In this document: positions 12,239 to 23,247 of the stretch, one piece after another
Numbering within the stretch: the first letter of the stretch is position 1
Layout: each line of letters begins with the position of its first letter
Assembly (NCBI GenBank): GCA_025667525.1
Contig: CM046878.1
Coordinates: forward strand, 386,377,807-386,441,806
Direction of reading: 5' to 3'
Length of the DNA stretch: 64,000 nucleotides
Source of the DNA: Glebionis coronaria
Taxonomy: Eukaryota > Streptophyta > Magnoliopsida > Asterales > Asteraceae
Notes under the pieces: generated by a model
Told to the model about the DNA's origin: nothing
What the model saw: only the letters and a program-made list of their open reading frames with translations
Databases searched by the model: none
Translations under genes and position numbers: made by a program

Positions 12239-12659
12239 TATGTTGATAACTAAGATTTTAGTTATAAAAATTATTCGTTGTACTCGGTCTAATCGAATTG
12301 AAAAAGGAGTTTAGTGTGACTCAGTCGTTCTTTGGTGAAACAAATAGTTGTGTCGTTGGAGTATTTAAAGTAAAAGTGCAAAACAATTAATGTAAATGAC
12401 TTTAAAATAAATCTAAATCTAATTTAAAGTAAAGGGTGCAAGTATTTAAAAGCGTGACTAAAATTAAAGGGCACTAAATATAAATAATGCAAACATAAAT
12501 CTAACTAAGGCAAACTTAAAACGCAACTAAAACTTAAAACTAAGGCAAGGCTAAAATAAGCTAAGGCAAATACACGTAAAGTGCGACTAAGGAAAAAGGC
12601 GGGAAAAATAAAGCTTGAAATTAAATGGCAGAAGATTAAAACTGAAATTAAAAGAAACC

Positions 12660-13250
12660 TAAAAACCTATCCGGAATAAACTGTCCTATGCGGAATATAA
12701 ACCTATTCGGAATAACAGTCCTATGCGGAATATCACCCCTATGCGGAATATCACCCCTATGCGGAATATCCAGCCTACTCGGAATAATCTGCTATTCGGA
12801 ATGTTCTAGCCTATCCGGAAAAAGGTTCCTATTCGGAATAATTGGCCTATTCTGAATAATTTCCCTATTCTGAATAATTTTCCTATTCTGAATAATTTGC
12901 CTATTCTGAATAATTGCCTATTCTGAATAATTGCCTATTCTGAATAATTGCCTGTTCTGAATAATTGCCTATTCTGAATAATTTCCCTATTCTGAATAAT
13001 TGGTCTATTCTGAATAATATGCCTATTCTGAATAATTGCCTATTCTGAATAATTTCCTATTCTGAATAATTGTCTATTCTGAATAATTTGCCTATTCTGA
13101 ATAATTTGCCTATTCTGAATAATTGGCCTATTCTGAATAATTACCTATTCTGAATAATTGCCTATTCTGAATAATTGCCTATTCTGAATAATTTGCCTAT
13201 TCTGAATAATTGGCCTATTCTGAATAATTGCCTATTCTGAATAATTGGGA
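12660..13250 (+). repeat. CCTATTCTGAATAATT tandem array in the Ty3-2 LTR
   Basis: Roughly 30 units of 17-18 bp. The first units read CCTATCCGGAATA or CCTATGCGGAATA and later ones drift to CCTATTCTGAATAATT. The reverse complement of the first units, TATTCCGGATAGG, matches the Ty3-1 array core. The second copy is at 27085-27645 in the other LTR, with a different unit count. Confidence 0.85.
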
Positions 13251-13997
13251 AGTTCAGAACCTGCAAACAAACACCCCGAAGAACATGGAACAAGAAAAAG
13301 ATACGATCTAGATAAAAATTAAGCAAAATCAACCACATGATTAAATCAATCTAATGAATAAACTTCTATTAAGCATAAACAATCAATCCAAAACAACAAA
13401 ACTAACAAAACTAATCAAGATAATCAAAACCCACTTTGATCAAAATAAGAACATGAACATAAACATGAACATAAACAAATCAACATAAAGATTAAAGAAA
13501 GGTAGGATGAGAAAGAACAATAAAGATAAAGATTAACAAGAATTAAAAAGAAAAACTTACTTGAAATTAAATGGTAATGATACAAGATTTTTACTCGTTG
13601 AAAGTTCGTTTTCTCGGTATCTAATCGAATTGATTTCCAGTTAATTGTGCGAGATTAGTTGTTCATGGTGAAACAAATATTTTTGGTTTTGGAAAATAAA
13701 TGAGCAAGACTTAATAATAAATGACGAGAAATTAAAACAAGTTAAAATGTAAACGGTGCTATATTTAAAACTTTAAAATTAAATGACGAGAAATGAAAGG
13801 ACGTAAAATTAAATCTTGGCGAAAAGTAATTGCGAGAAAATTAAAAGGTAAATAAAGTACATGAATCAAATCAAAACTTAAACTAAAAAGAAAGCAGATA
13901 AAAATTCAATTAAAGAAAAAGGCGGGAAAAATAAAACTTGAAAATAAAAGACAAAAATACTTAAACAGAAAAACCACAAAGAAAATTAGACAGAAAC

Positions 13998-14365
13998 CTT
14001 CATTCGGAAGTTAAAAACTTCCGGATGAAGCCCAACTTCCGGATGAAGCCCAACTTCCGGATGAAGAACAAACTTCCGGATGAAGCCCAACTTCCGGATG
14101 AAGCCCAACTTCCGGATGAAGAACAAACTTCCGGATGAAGCCCAACTTCCGGATGAAGCCCAAACTTCCGGATGAAGAACAACTTCCGGATGAAACTTCC
14201 AACTTCCGAATAAAGAACAATCTTCCGAATGAAGCCCAACTTCCGGATGAAGCCCAAACTTCCGGATGAAGAACAACTTCCGAATAAAGAACAATCTTCC
14301 GAATGAAGCTTCAAATCTTCCGAATGAAGCTTGCTTCATTCGGAACTTTTCAAGTTCCGGATGAA
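13998..14365 (+). repeat. CTTCCGGATGAAG tandem array in the Ty3-3 LTR
   Basis: Seventeen units of 17-18 bp, CTTCCGGATGAAGCCCAA or ...GAACAA. The other copy is at 19400-19755. Each core is nearly palindromic. Open frames here rich in 'HPEVGL' or 'ASSGS' are translations of this array, not proteins. Confidence 0.9.
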
Positions 14366-14769
14366 GCTTACCTGGGAATGATGGAATACAGTAACCACCA
14401 AACGAAGAACATGGTATAAACAATAACAACGATTTATCCTTAAATTAATTAAAATCAAACGAAAGATTAAACCAAAACAACCAATAAGCATCAACAAACA
14501 ATAATCAATCAAAACAAATCATCAAAACTAACAAACATAACCAAATCAATCAAAACCCACTTGATCAAAATCATAAAAACTCAAGAACATGAACAATGAT
14601 GAATAAGAACAAATTAAACTATAAAGAATGACGATGATGAATTAAAAGCTTGATTAAAAAGTAAAGATTCAATAACACAAATTAATCTAGAGAGAGAAAG
14701 CAAAAGTTTAGAGAGAGAAACTATCTACTCCTAATCTAATCCTAAAACTAACTAAAACTAACCAACTCT

Positions 14770-14797
14770 CTCACATGTTGTGAGGGTGGTATTTATA
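14770..14797 (-). promoter_or_regulatory. Ty3-3 LTR TATA box and hairpin
   Basis: Minus-strand TATAAATA (14790-14797) is followed by a 6-bp stem CTCACA/TGTGAG (14770-14784) and a CT-rich, AG-repeat leader. The layout is the same as in Ty3-1 and the copia LTRs; the other LTR has it near 20160-20187. Confidence 0.5.
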
Positions 14798-15247
14798 GGA
14801 GAGGGGAGTGGTTGGTGGCTCCCTCTTTCTTTCCTTCTTTCTTGGTCCTCAGTCTTCCAGTCTTTCAGTCTTCTTAAATTCTACGACTTTTCAGACTTCG
14901 TCTCGGGATTTCTTTGAACTCGTCTTGTAATTTCTTTATAAATTAGATCTGAGTTCTTCGACTTTATTGAACTTTCTTCTTTGGACTTTTTCTTCGATAA
15001 ATCTTCAGAATTGGTCTTGGACTTCCGTTCTTTTTCCACTTTTGATCTTTCGACTTCGTCTTTTGTCTTTTTCTTCAATAAAATCCCGTGAAAGCCGTGT
15101 TTTCTCCACTTTTCACCTTCTCGACCCTGAAACACAATAAAAACACAAACCACGCATAATTCCGCCATTTACGACATAAAATATACGTTTAGGTCCAGTT
15201 TTAATGTAATTAAGTGGTAGAAAAGATGGATGTTTTCACACCTATCA

Positions 15248-15261
15248 AATCCCCTACACTT
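15248..15261 (-). other. Ty3-3 polypurine tract
   Basis: Minus-strand AAGTGTAGGGGATT abuts the 3' LTR and is identical in core to the Ty3-1 (34629-34642) and Ty3-2 (21269-21282) tracts. Confidence 0.85.
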
Positions 15262-17120
15262 AACCATTGCAATGCCCTCATGCAATGCTTAGTGATAAAG
15301 CAAGGTTTACACTTTCCATCATAATCAACCTACCTTGGCCTTTATTAAACAACTAAGGAAAATCAAAAAGATAGAAAATAACAAGATGCAACGAGGAAGA
15401 AACATGTAAAGAAATCTAAGACTTACATTAGGGCTTGTGTGTCATGAATGTTTATCACCCTCAAGTTTCACGTTCCCCATGCCAAGCTTAAAAACAAGAT
15501 CATTGTTAGTACAAGTTAGCATAGCAAACATTTACTCATGCGGTTCAATTAATCACTTAAACTCCCTTATTCCTATGGGTATCTCTTATATTTTATTTTT
15601 GTCTTAGAATGATCATAAAGATGCATTGTTGGACTTATTTCGATAGTTTATTAAGGCTGAAAGAAAAGTAGGACGATTTGATCAATAGTTAGCTAAAGGA
15701 CAAAATCTCTTAAAACTGCTTCTCGGGATATCAAAAAGTTCATATCTTGGCATAACTTGGTTCACGATTTGAGACCTTTCTCGGGCTGATATTTGGCATG
15801 TACTTCATACTTCATATCTTGAGAGACGTGCATGAGATAATGGTCTTCTCATCGTTCATAGAGTTTCTTCACTTGGAGACTTTTGAGAGGTACTCCAACT
15901 TTGTTGACCACGACTTCATGATTATTTCTTGAATCTCTAATTGGGATTTTGAGATACAACGATCCGCCTCCTTTTCGGACTTGGATCTATTTATCCTCAT
16001 ACCTTGTTAGGGTCTTTTCGGATAGACTTCTCCATGATCTTTATGGGAGTTGATTGCTTTTCGTCGTGAGTCTTGATCCTTCATATCGACTTTGGGAATA
16101 ATGCTTTTCACATCACCTTGGATCTTTAGCAATAAAATGGAATCCTCATGCCTTGTTAGGGCCTTTTCGGACTCGCCAATCTTCGCGCCCCGCTTCATAA
16201 GTTATGCCTTGGCTATGAACTCTTATCATTACCGAGCAACTTTTAAACGATCTTGGGCTAGAAGCTAAGTAACCTTTCAAATCGTACGACCTTACTTATT
16301 GCAGATAAGTTATTAGCAAGTGATGGGAGAAAAAGATCATAATTAACTCACATAAGTTAATGAGAGAATACCAAACTTGTAACCAACTCTATCATTTCTC
16401 GTTCTCCACAATTTAAAATCTCAAGGAATGAGACGCGTGGATGCTTAGCCTAATAAACCAATTAAGGTCTACATGGTTAAGGATACTAGCTAGAGTGAAC
16501 TTGGATAAGTAAACTCGGGTTGAGTCAAAATATTCACAACGGGCCTAATATATCTAAGATATCTAAACTTGCTAAAACCATTTTATTAAAATAAGAGAAA
16601 AATAGCAAAAATAAAGGGAACTACAACTAGGCCAGAATAGATTAAAATTTTTGAAAAATGTCGAAAAATCGATTTTCCGGTTAAAATGAGGGCAAATACA
16701 AGGAAAAGACCACTTAACTTCGATAGAAGTCCCCCCTACACTTAATATAAACATTGTCCTTAATGTTTAAGCATGTGGGAGTAAACTCCCCTACACTTAG
16801 GACATTGTGCACGTTGTTTAAATCTCGCTAAGGAAGAGACAACTAAAGAGATTCCTATTTGAATATTGAGAAATATAAAAATAGAGAATCGAAAAGAGTT
16901 TAGGATAGAACCAGGAAGAAGGGAACACGGAATCACGGTTCGTCAAAAGTCATCAAGAGTGTGTCTTTGAAGCTCTAATCCCTGCATATGATAAGAAAGA
17001 GAACAAGAAACACCACGTGGCTCCCCCTACACTTATGGTGAAATAAGATAGATAATTGGGTTGCCTCCCAAAAAGCGCTTGTTTTTGTTGACCGAGTCAC
17101 GAGCCTGACTCGTCCCCGAA
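15262..17120 (-). other. Ty3-3 3' untranslated region
   Basis: No gene. It is clearly related to the Ty3-1 (32612-34642) and Ty3-2 (21283-23247) 3' UTRs. It has extra PPT-like tracts (CCCCTACACTT on +) at about 16733, 16791 and 17031, a GGGTTGCCTCCC hairpin (17058-17069), an AAGCGCTT block, and a CGAGTCA...TGACTCG stem (17093-17112) just after the ORF stop. Confidence 0.75.
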
Positions 17121-18764
17121 TTAAATGGTCCATGGGGAAACCTCGAATGTGATACCGGGATCAAAGACCTTGTCCTCGTTCCCGGTTGACATCAACAAAG
17201 GAGAGGCGGGGGGATAAGTCTTGAAAGGGAGAAAGGTCCTTTCAACATACGTATTGTATGTGAATTCAAGATCCACGGGAGGTGGGTTGGGTATAGTGAG
17301 CACATTGTCATCCCCCAAAGACAATGGATGCTGAGAAAACGGCAAAGCCGTATTGTTATCAATCATAGCATAATCAATGTCACCTCCCGGGTCCAAGCAC
17401 TCATCCTCCGTGAGAGTGGCTAAAAGGGAGGACAGAAGGTGCTCGGGAGGGGGACTTGGGTCAATATTTTCCTGCAGCAAATTATCAAAAATAATGTCCC
17501 CCTCCGTGTCAGAGTCATCAATACCTGGAGGGATGGAGTGGATGTCGATTTCTTCCAGGAATGGGTCATTATCTTCAACGGGAGGAATAGATGGAGGTAG
17601 AGACTTGGAAAGAGAAGGAGAAGTCAACGCTTCGATTTGAGCAATAAGAAGGTGCACTTTCCGTAATCCATCGCGAAGAAGCACGTCTTCCACCTCATCC
17701 ACAAGATCATGTTCATCGGTGAACTGCTTGTAAACCGGAGAGAATAAATCGTCATCGCCCGCATCTCCCGGTGGAGATTGAGAAACTTCAAAAGTGAAAT
17801 TCTCATAGGAGATAGAAGAATCGTCATCACTAGGATCGACCTCGTCTGTAAGAGCAACGTCGTCCTCAGGCTCCATAGCAGGTAAGTCACAAACCTCATC
17901 ATCCAATACTTTGTCGAGACCAACATCACTAAGCTCATTCAGCGAATCTAGATCCTTAGATGTAGAAGGAACATCGAGAGTAGGAGCAGTAACTTCAGAA
18001 GATGAGTTGAAAGTGCATACAGCATCATCGTCATCATCATCATAATAGTATTGACGCACAAGCGGAGGTGTATAATCACTAAGATTAGATACTTGCTCTT
18101 GTTGCAGTCGCTTTTCCTCGTCCCTCAGTTCTTTAAGCAAAACAACGGCTTATTGAAGTTGCAAAACAATGGAGTGTGTTTCTTCATTCAAGGTAGTGAG
18201 TTGTGGGTCAAGATGCATTTGCTGAGAGGATTGATGATTGAGGGTGTGACGTGGGGGCTCAAAGTGTTGAAAACCTGAATTGTAGCAAGGTTGTGGCTCA
18301 TAGTTGTTCATCGGTTGAGAATAATTAGAAACCGGGTTTGGTTCATAAAAATCCATAGGTGAAGAAAATTGAGGACACGGATTTGGCTCATAACAATTCA
18401 TTGGTTGACAATAATAGGTATCGTGAGGACCCCCATAGTTGTTGCAAACCGGGTATGGAGAAAAATCAAGTGCATCTTGTGGATAGCTATTTTCATTGTC
18501 ATAATTGTACCCCGGTTCTTGCCCGTGTCCATACGGGTATCGAACCGGGCACGAAACATGCCAATGAGAATCGCTTCCACAATAGATGCACGGGGGAACA
18601 GGAGGTAGGTTCAAAAAGTACGAATTAGTCGAGTTGCACAAAGGACAAAATCCAGATTGTGTATAGTCGATATTGTTTCCGCACCGCTCACATGTACACC
18701 ATTGACAAGAGTTGTTCCCAGATAATTGTTTCCCACACCGGACGCAATGGACATAAAAATCCAT
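17121..18764 (-). CDS. Ty3-3 sole ORF: double zinc-ribbon, CCHC knuckle, acidic tail protein (one internal stop)
   Basis: A 548-codon frame from ATG 18764, the first ORF after the PBS and leader. One in-frame TAA (18150-18152) splits it into 204 and 339 codons in the same frame. Cys pairs at residues 7/10, 20/23, 25/28 and 40/43 have the CX2C...CX2C spacing of two zinc ribbons. C59-X2-C62-X4-H67-X4-C72 is a canonical nucleocapsid knuckle. Next come degenerate repeats around 'YEPNP', Gln-rich sequence, then a strongly acidic region beginning with a run of Asp. It ends near 'VFDPG', a motif also near the end of the Ty3-2 ORF. There is no capsid, protease or polymerase. I do not recognise the family; RNA binding is inferred from the zinc motifs. 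The mutation may be recent decay or the two halves may be read separately. Confidence 0.75.
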
Positions 18765-18881
18765 AAAGAAAGATAGATAAGCAAGAAGAATATTTTTGGT
18801 GCAAAACTTTGAAAAAGAAATGCTTTTTATGATTTTTCAAATGTTTTTGGATTTTTGAAAATTATTGACAAGAAAAATAAC

Positions 18882-18895
18882 GTTCACAAGTGAAC
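18882..18895 (-). promoter_or_regulatory. Leader hairpin, Ty3-3
   Basis: Minus-strand GTTCAC-TT-GTGAAC, flanked by GGATCC and GTTATTTT. It occupies the same place, between PBS and ORF, as the Ty3-1 hairpin at 7040-7053, with a different but still paired stem. Confidence 0.55.
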
Positions 18896-18951
18896 GGATC
18901 CCAAAATCCAACGCGTCACTCACAAAAAACCTTCGATCTTCACGAAAAGAG

Positions 18952-18966
18952 CCGGCAGCGGCGCCA
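18952..18966 (-). other. Ty3-3 primer-binding site (tRNA-Asp)
   Basis: Minus-strand TGGCGCCGCTGCCGG, two bases from the 5' LTR end at 18969; identical to the Ty3-1 PBS. Confidence 0.87.
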
Positions 18967-18968
18967 TT

Positions 18969-20637
18969 TGATACAAGATTTTTACTCGTTGAAAGTTCGT
19001 TTTCTCGGTATCTAATCGAATTGATTTCCAGTTAATTGTGCGAGATTAGTTGTTCTTGGTGAAACAAATATTTTTGGTTTTGGAAAATAAATGAGCAAGA
19101 CTTAATAATAAATGACGAGAAATTAAAACAAGTTAAAATGTAAACGGTGCTATATTTAAAACTTTAAAATTAAATGACGAGAAATGAAAGGACGTAAAAT
19201 TAAATCTTGGCGAAAAGTAATTGCGAGAAAATTAAAAGGTAAATAAAGTACATGAATCAAATCAAAACTTAAACTAAAAAGAAAGCAGATAAAAATTCAA
19301 TTAAAGAAAAAGGCGGGAAAAATAAAACTTGAAAATAAAATACAAAAATACTTAAACAGAAAAACCACAAAGAAAATTAGACAGAAACTTCATTCGGAAG
19401 TTAAAAACTTCCGGATGAAGCCCAACTTCCGGATGAAGCCCAACTTCCGGATGAAGAACAAACTTCCGGATGAAGCCCAACTTCCGGATGAAGCCCAACT
19501 TCCGGATGAAGAACAAACTTCCGGATGAAGCCCAACTTCCGGATGAAGCCCAAACTTCCGGATGAAGAACAACTTCCGGATGAAACTTCCAACTTCCGAA
19601 TAAAGAACAATCTTCCGAATGAAGCCCAACTTCCGGATGAAGCCCAAACTTCCGGATGAAGAACAACTTCCGAATAAAGAACAATCTTCCGAATGAAGCT
19701 TCAAATCTTCCGAATGAAGCTTGCTTCATTCGGAACTTTTCAAGTTCTGGATGAAGCTTACCTGGGAATGATGGAATACAGTAACCACCAAACGAAGAAC
19801 AGGGTATAAACAGTAACAACGATTTATCCTTAAATCAATTAAAATCAAACGAAAGATTAAACCAAAATAACCAATAAGCATCAACAAACAATAATCAATC
19901 AAAACAAATCATCAAAACTAACAAACATAACCAAATCAATCAAAACCTACTTGATCAAAATCATAAAAACTCAAGAACATGAACAATGATGAATAAGAAC
20001 AAATTAAACTAGAAAGAATGACGATGATGAATTAAAAGCTTGATTAAAAAGTAAAGATTCAATAACACAAATTAATCTAGAGAGAGAAAGCAAAAGTTTA
20101 GAGAGAGAAACTACCTACTCCTAATCTAATCCTAAAACTAACTAAAACTAACCAACTCTCTCACATGTTGTGAGGGTGGTATTTATAGGAGAGGGGAGTG
20201 GTTGGTGGCTCCCTCTTTCTTTCCTTCTTTCTTGGTCCTCAGTCTTCCAGTCTTTCAGTCTTCTTAAATTCTTCGACTTTTCAGACTTCGTCTCGGGATT
20301 TCTTTGAACTCGTCTTGTAATTTCTTTATAAATTAGACCTGAGTTCTTCGACTTTATTAAACTTTCTTCTTTGGAATTTTTCTTCGATAAATCTTCAGAA
20401 TTGGTCTTGGACTTCCGTTCTTTTTCCACTTTTGATCTTTCGACTTCGTCTTTTGTCTTTTTCTTCAATAAAATCCCGTGAAAGCCGTGTTTTCTCCACT
20501 TTTCACCTTCTCGACCCTGAAACACAATAAAAACACAAACCACGCATAATTCCGCCATTTACGACATAAAATATACGTTTAGGTCCCGTTTTAATGTAAT
20601 TAAGTGGTAGAAAAGATGGGTGTTTTCACACCTATCA
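18969..20637 (-). repeat. Ty3-3 5' LTR
   Basis: Near-identical by eye to 13578-15247, including the 17-unit array (19400-19755). Few substitutions and a one-base indel in 'GAAACCTTC/GAAACTTC' were noticed. This supports recent insertion. Confidence 0.93.
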
Positions 20638-21268
20638 GGTAATTAAGGTGCAAGAAAAGTATTTAAATTTGACAAGTATTTAAATGACAAGGTAATTAAA
20701 AGTGGAAGAACTAATTGTCACTATTAGCCAACAAAATAAAAATGATTAAGAACTAATCTATATATAGGGGAGGATTAAGGAATGCTTAGGAAGCTTCCTC
20801 CCCTCTTTCCTTTTCTCTTAATTACATCATTAGGCCCTTCCTTCTTAATCTCTTTGTTAATTGCACCATTAGTCCTTAAGCCTTTATCTTCTTTAATCTT
20901 GGACTTTTAATGACTTTTGGCTCGGGATTTCTTTGAACTCGTCTTTTAATTCTTCAATAAATTAGATTTGAGATTTTTGGCTTTTGATAAACTTCCGTCT
21001 TTTGACTTTTTCTTCGATAAATCTTCAGAATTGGTCTTGGACTTCTGTTCTTTTTTCCACTCTTGACTTCTTGACTTCGTCTTTCATCTTTTTCTTCAAT
21101 AAAAGCCCGTGAATGTCGTGTTTTCTCAATTTTTCACCTTTTTGTCCTAAATCACAACAAAAACACAAACCACGCATAATTCCGACTTAAAAGACATAAA
21201 ATACACGTTTTGGCTCGGTTATTATTGTAATTAAGTGGTAAAAAGGATGGGTGTTTACACACCTATCA

Positions 21269-23247
21269 AATCCCCTACACTTGACCATTGCAATGTCCTC
21301 ATGCAATGCATTAGTTACAAAGCATGTTTACATTTTTCATCATAATCAATCCACATTCGCCTTTATTAAAGAGATAGAAAACTATAAACATTCAAAGTAA
21401 AGAAATCAAAAGCATACCTTGGGTTTTGGAAATGTCATGAATAATCATCATCCTCAAGTTTTCACTTTCTCCAAACCAAGCTTAAAAACGAGATCATTGT
21501 TATTATAAGTTAGTAAACTAACACGAACTCATGTGGGCCAATTATTTACTTAGACTCCCTTATTCCTAGGTGTATCTCTTATATTTTATTATTGTCTTGA
21601 ATGATCCAAAGGATGCATTGTTTGACTTATTTCGATAGTTATTTAGGCCGAAAATAAAGTGAACGATTTAATCAATAGTTAGCTAAAGGACAAAATCTTT
21701 TAAAACTGCTTCTCGGGACCTCATAAAGTTAATATCTTGGCATAACTCGCTTCGCGATTTGAGACCTTTCTCGGACCGATATTTAGCAGCGACTTCATAC
21801 TTCAAACCTTGAGAGACGTTCATGAAATTATGGTCTTCTCATCATAATGGAATTTCTTCACTTGAAGTTTTGAGAGATTAATACTTGGACCACGACTTCT
21901 TCATTTTTCTCCAATCTTTATTTTGGACTTTGATATACAACGATCCGCCTCTTTTCATGACTTGGATCTATTTATCCTCATACCTTGCTAGGGTCTTTTC
22001 GGATACACTTCTCCATGACTTTTGGGGAGTTTTTGCTTTTCGTCGTGTGTCTCGATCCTTCATATTGATTTTTGATAAATGATTCTTCACATCACTTTGG
22101 ATCTTTAGCAACAAAATATAGCCCTCATGTCTTGTTAGGACCTTTTTGGACTCGCCAATCTTCGCATCCCGCTTCAATAAGTTATGCCTTGGCTATGAAC
22201 TCTAATCCATACCGAGCAACTTTTAAACGATCTTGGGCTAGAAGCTAAGTAACTTTTCAAATCGTACAACCTTATTTGTTGCAGATAAATTATTAGCAAG
22301 CGATGGGAGAATAGGCTCATAATTAACTCACATAAATTCCCGAAAGAATACCGAACTTATAATTGGCTCTATCATCTCTCGTTCTCCACAGTTTAAAATC
22401 TCAAAGAATGAGACTCGTGGATGCTTAGCCTATTAAATCAAAGTTTTGGGTTTTCGAGTCGCCTAAAGGATCTTGCAAATTCTTAGACTCTTTCAAGTTT
22501 AGAAATCGCGTTTTCAAGTTCCCTTGATAAACGACTCTCTAGGATCAATTATAGGAACTTGCGAAAAGTTCTTGTTCTTAACCCGGGAGAGTTAAGACTT
22601 TCGCGTTTTATAGCTCCCTATATAAAAGCCTAGAAAAACTTGACTTAAACACGTTAAGGATACTAGCTAGAGTAACTTAGACAAGTAAACTCGGGTTGAG
22701 TCAAAAGATTCACAACGTTTGAAAATTAAAACCACTTTATTAAACATTTATTCTAGCAAAGAAAGAAAATAACTATACTAAGGGAAAAACTAATAGGCCA
22801 AAATAGATCAAAAATTTTGAAAAATGTCGAAAAATTGATTTTCCGGTTAAAATGAGGACAAATACAAGGAAAAGAGCCACTTAACTTCGATAGAAGTCCC
22901 CCCTACACTTAACATAAAATTGCACTTTGTTTAAATCTCGCTAAAGAAAGGACAACTAAAGAGATTCCTATTTTAATATTGAGAAAATATAAAATAGTGA
23001 ATCTAAAAGAGTTTAGGATAGAACCGGGAAGAAGTGAACACGGAATCACGGGTCGTCAAGAATCATCAAGAGTGGATCATTGAGCGCTCGAATCCCTGAT
23101 TAAGAGAGGAGAAGAGAGGAAAGCAAACCAACGGGTCTCCCCCCTACACTTATGATAAAGAAAGCGAAAAGATAGATACATGGGTTGCCTCCCAAGAAGC
23201 GCTTGATTTTTTATTACCGAGTCGTGAGCCTGACACGACCTTGATCA
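21269..23247 (-). other. Ty3-2 polypurine tract and 3' untranslated region
   Basis: The PPT is at 21269-21282 (minus-strand AAGTGTAGGGGATT). No gene in the rest. It is homologous to the Ty3-1 and Ty3-3 3' UTRs: PPT-like repeats near 22910 and 23140, GGGTTGCCTCCC near 23182, a GCGCTT block, and a degraded CGAGTC/GACACG stem at 23218-23238. Confidence 0.75.

Larger units (their letters stand above)
13578..15247 (-). repeat. Ty3-3 3' LTR
   Basis: Minus-strand start TGATAGGTGTGAAAACACC with a terminal hairpin; end ...CTTGTATCA. It contains a TTCCGGATGAAG array (13998-14365) and a TATA/hairpin block at 14770-14797. Confidence 0.93.
13578..20637 (-). mobile_element. Ty3-3: 7.06-kb non-autonomous gypsy element with a single Cys-rich ORF
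   Basis: Both LTRs (1,670 and 1,669 bp) are complete and very similar by eye. Target duplication GGTAA lies at 13573-13577 and 20638-20642. PBS for tRNA-Asp and PPT are present. The interior (15248-18968) carries one reading frame (18764-17121) and no gag capsid, protease, RT or integrase. It is the most nested, hence youngest, gypsy insertion in the window. Confidence 0.95.
12244..21268 (-). repeat. Ty3-2 3' LTR, split by Ty3-3
   Basis: Pieces 12244-13577 and 20638-21268 join to ~1.96 kb and correspond to the 5' LTR at 26670-28766. The element-distal end is more diverged than the rest. It contains the 17-20-bp repeat array at ~12660-13250. Confidence 0.9.

Noticed and set aside
12660..13250. 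CRISPR-like array appearance
   Set aside because: Short units with tiny, repeated spacers, within a eukaryotic LTR and duplicated in the partner LTR; no cas genes.
13986..14429. Open frames rich in HPEVGL / ASSGS repeats (also 19352-19819)
   Set aside because: They are translations of the 17-18-bp TTCCGGATGAAG array in the Ty3-3 LTRs, open in several frames because the unit has no stops. No start context or domain.
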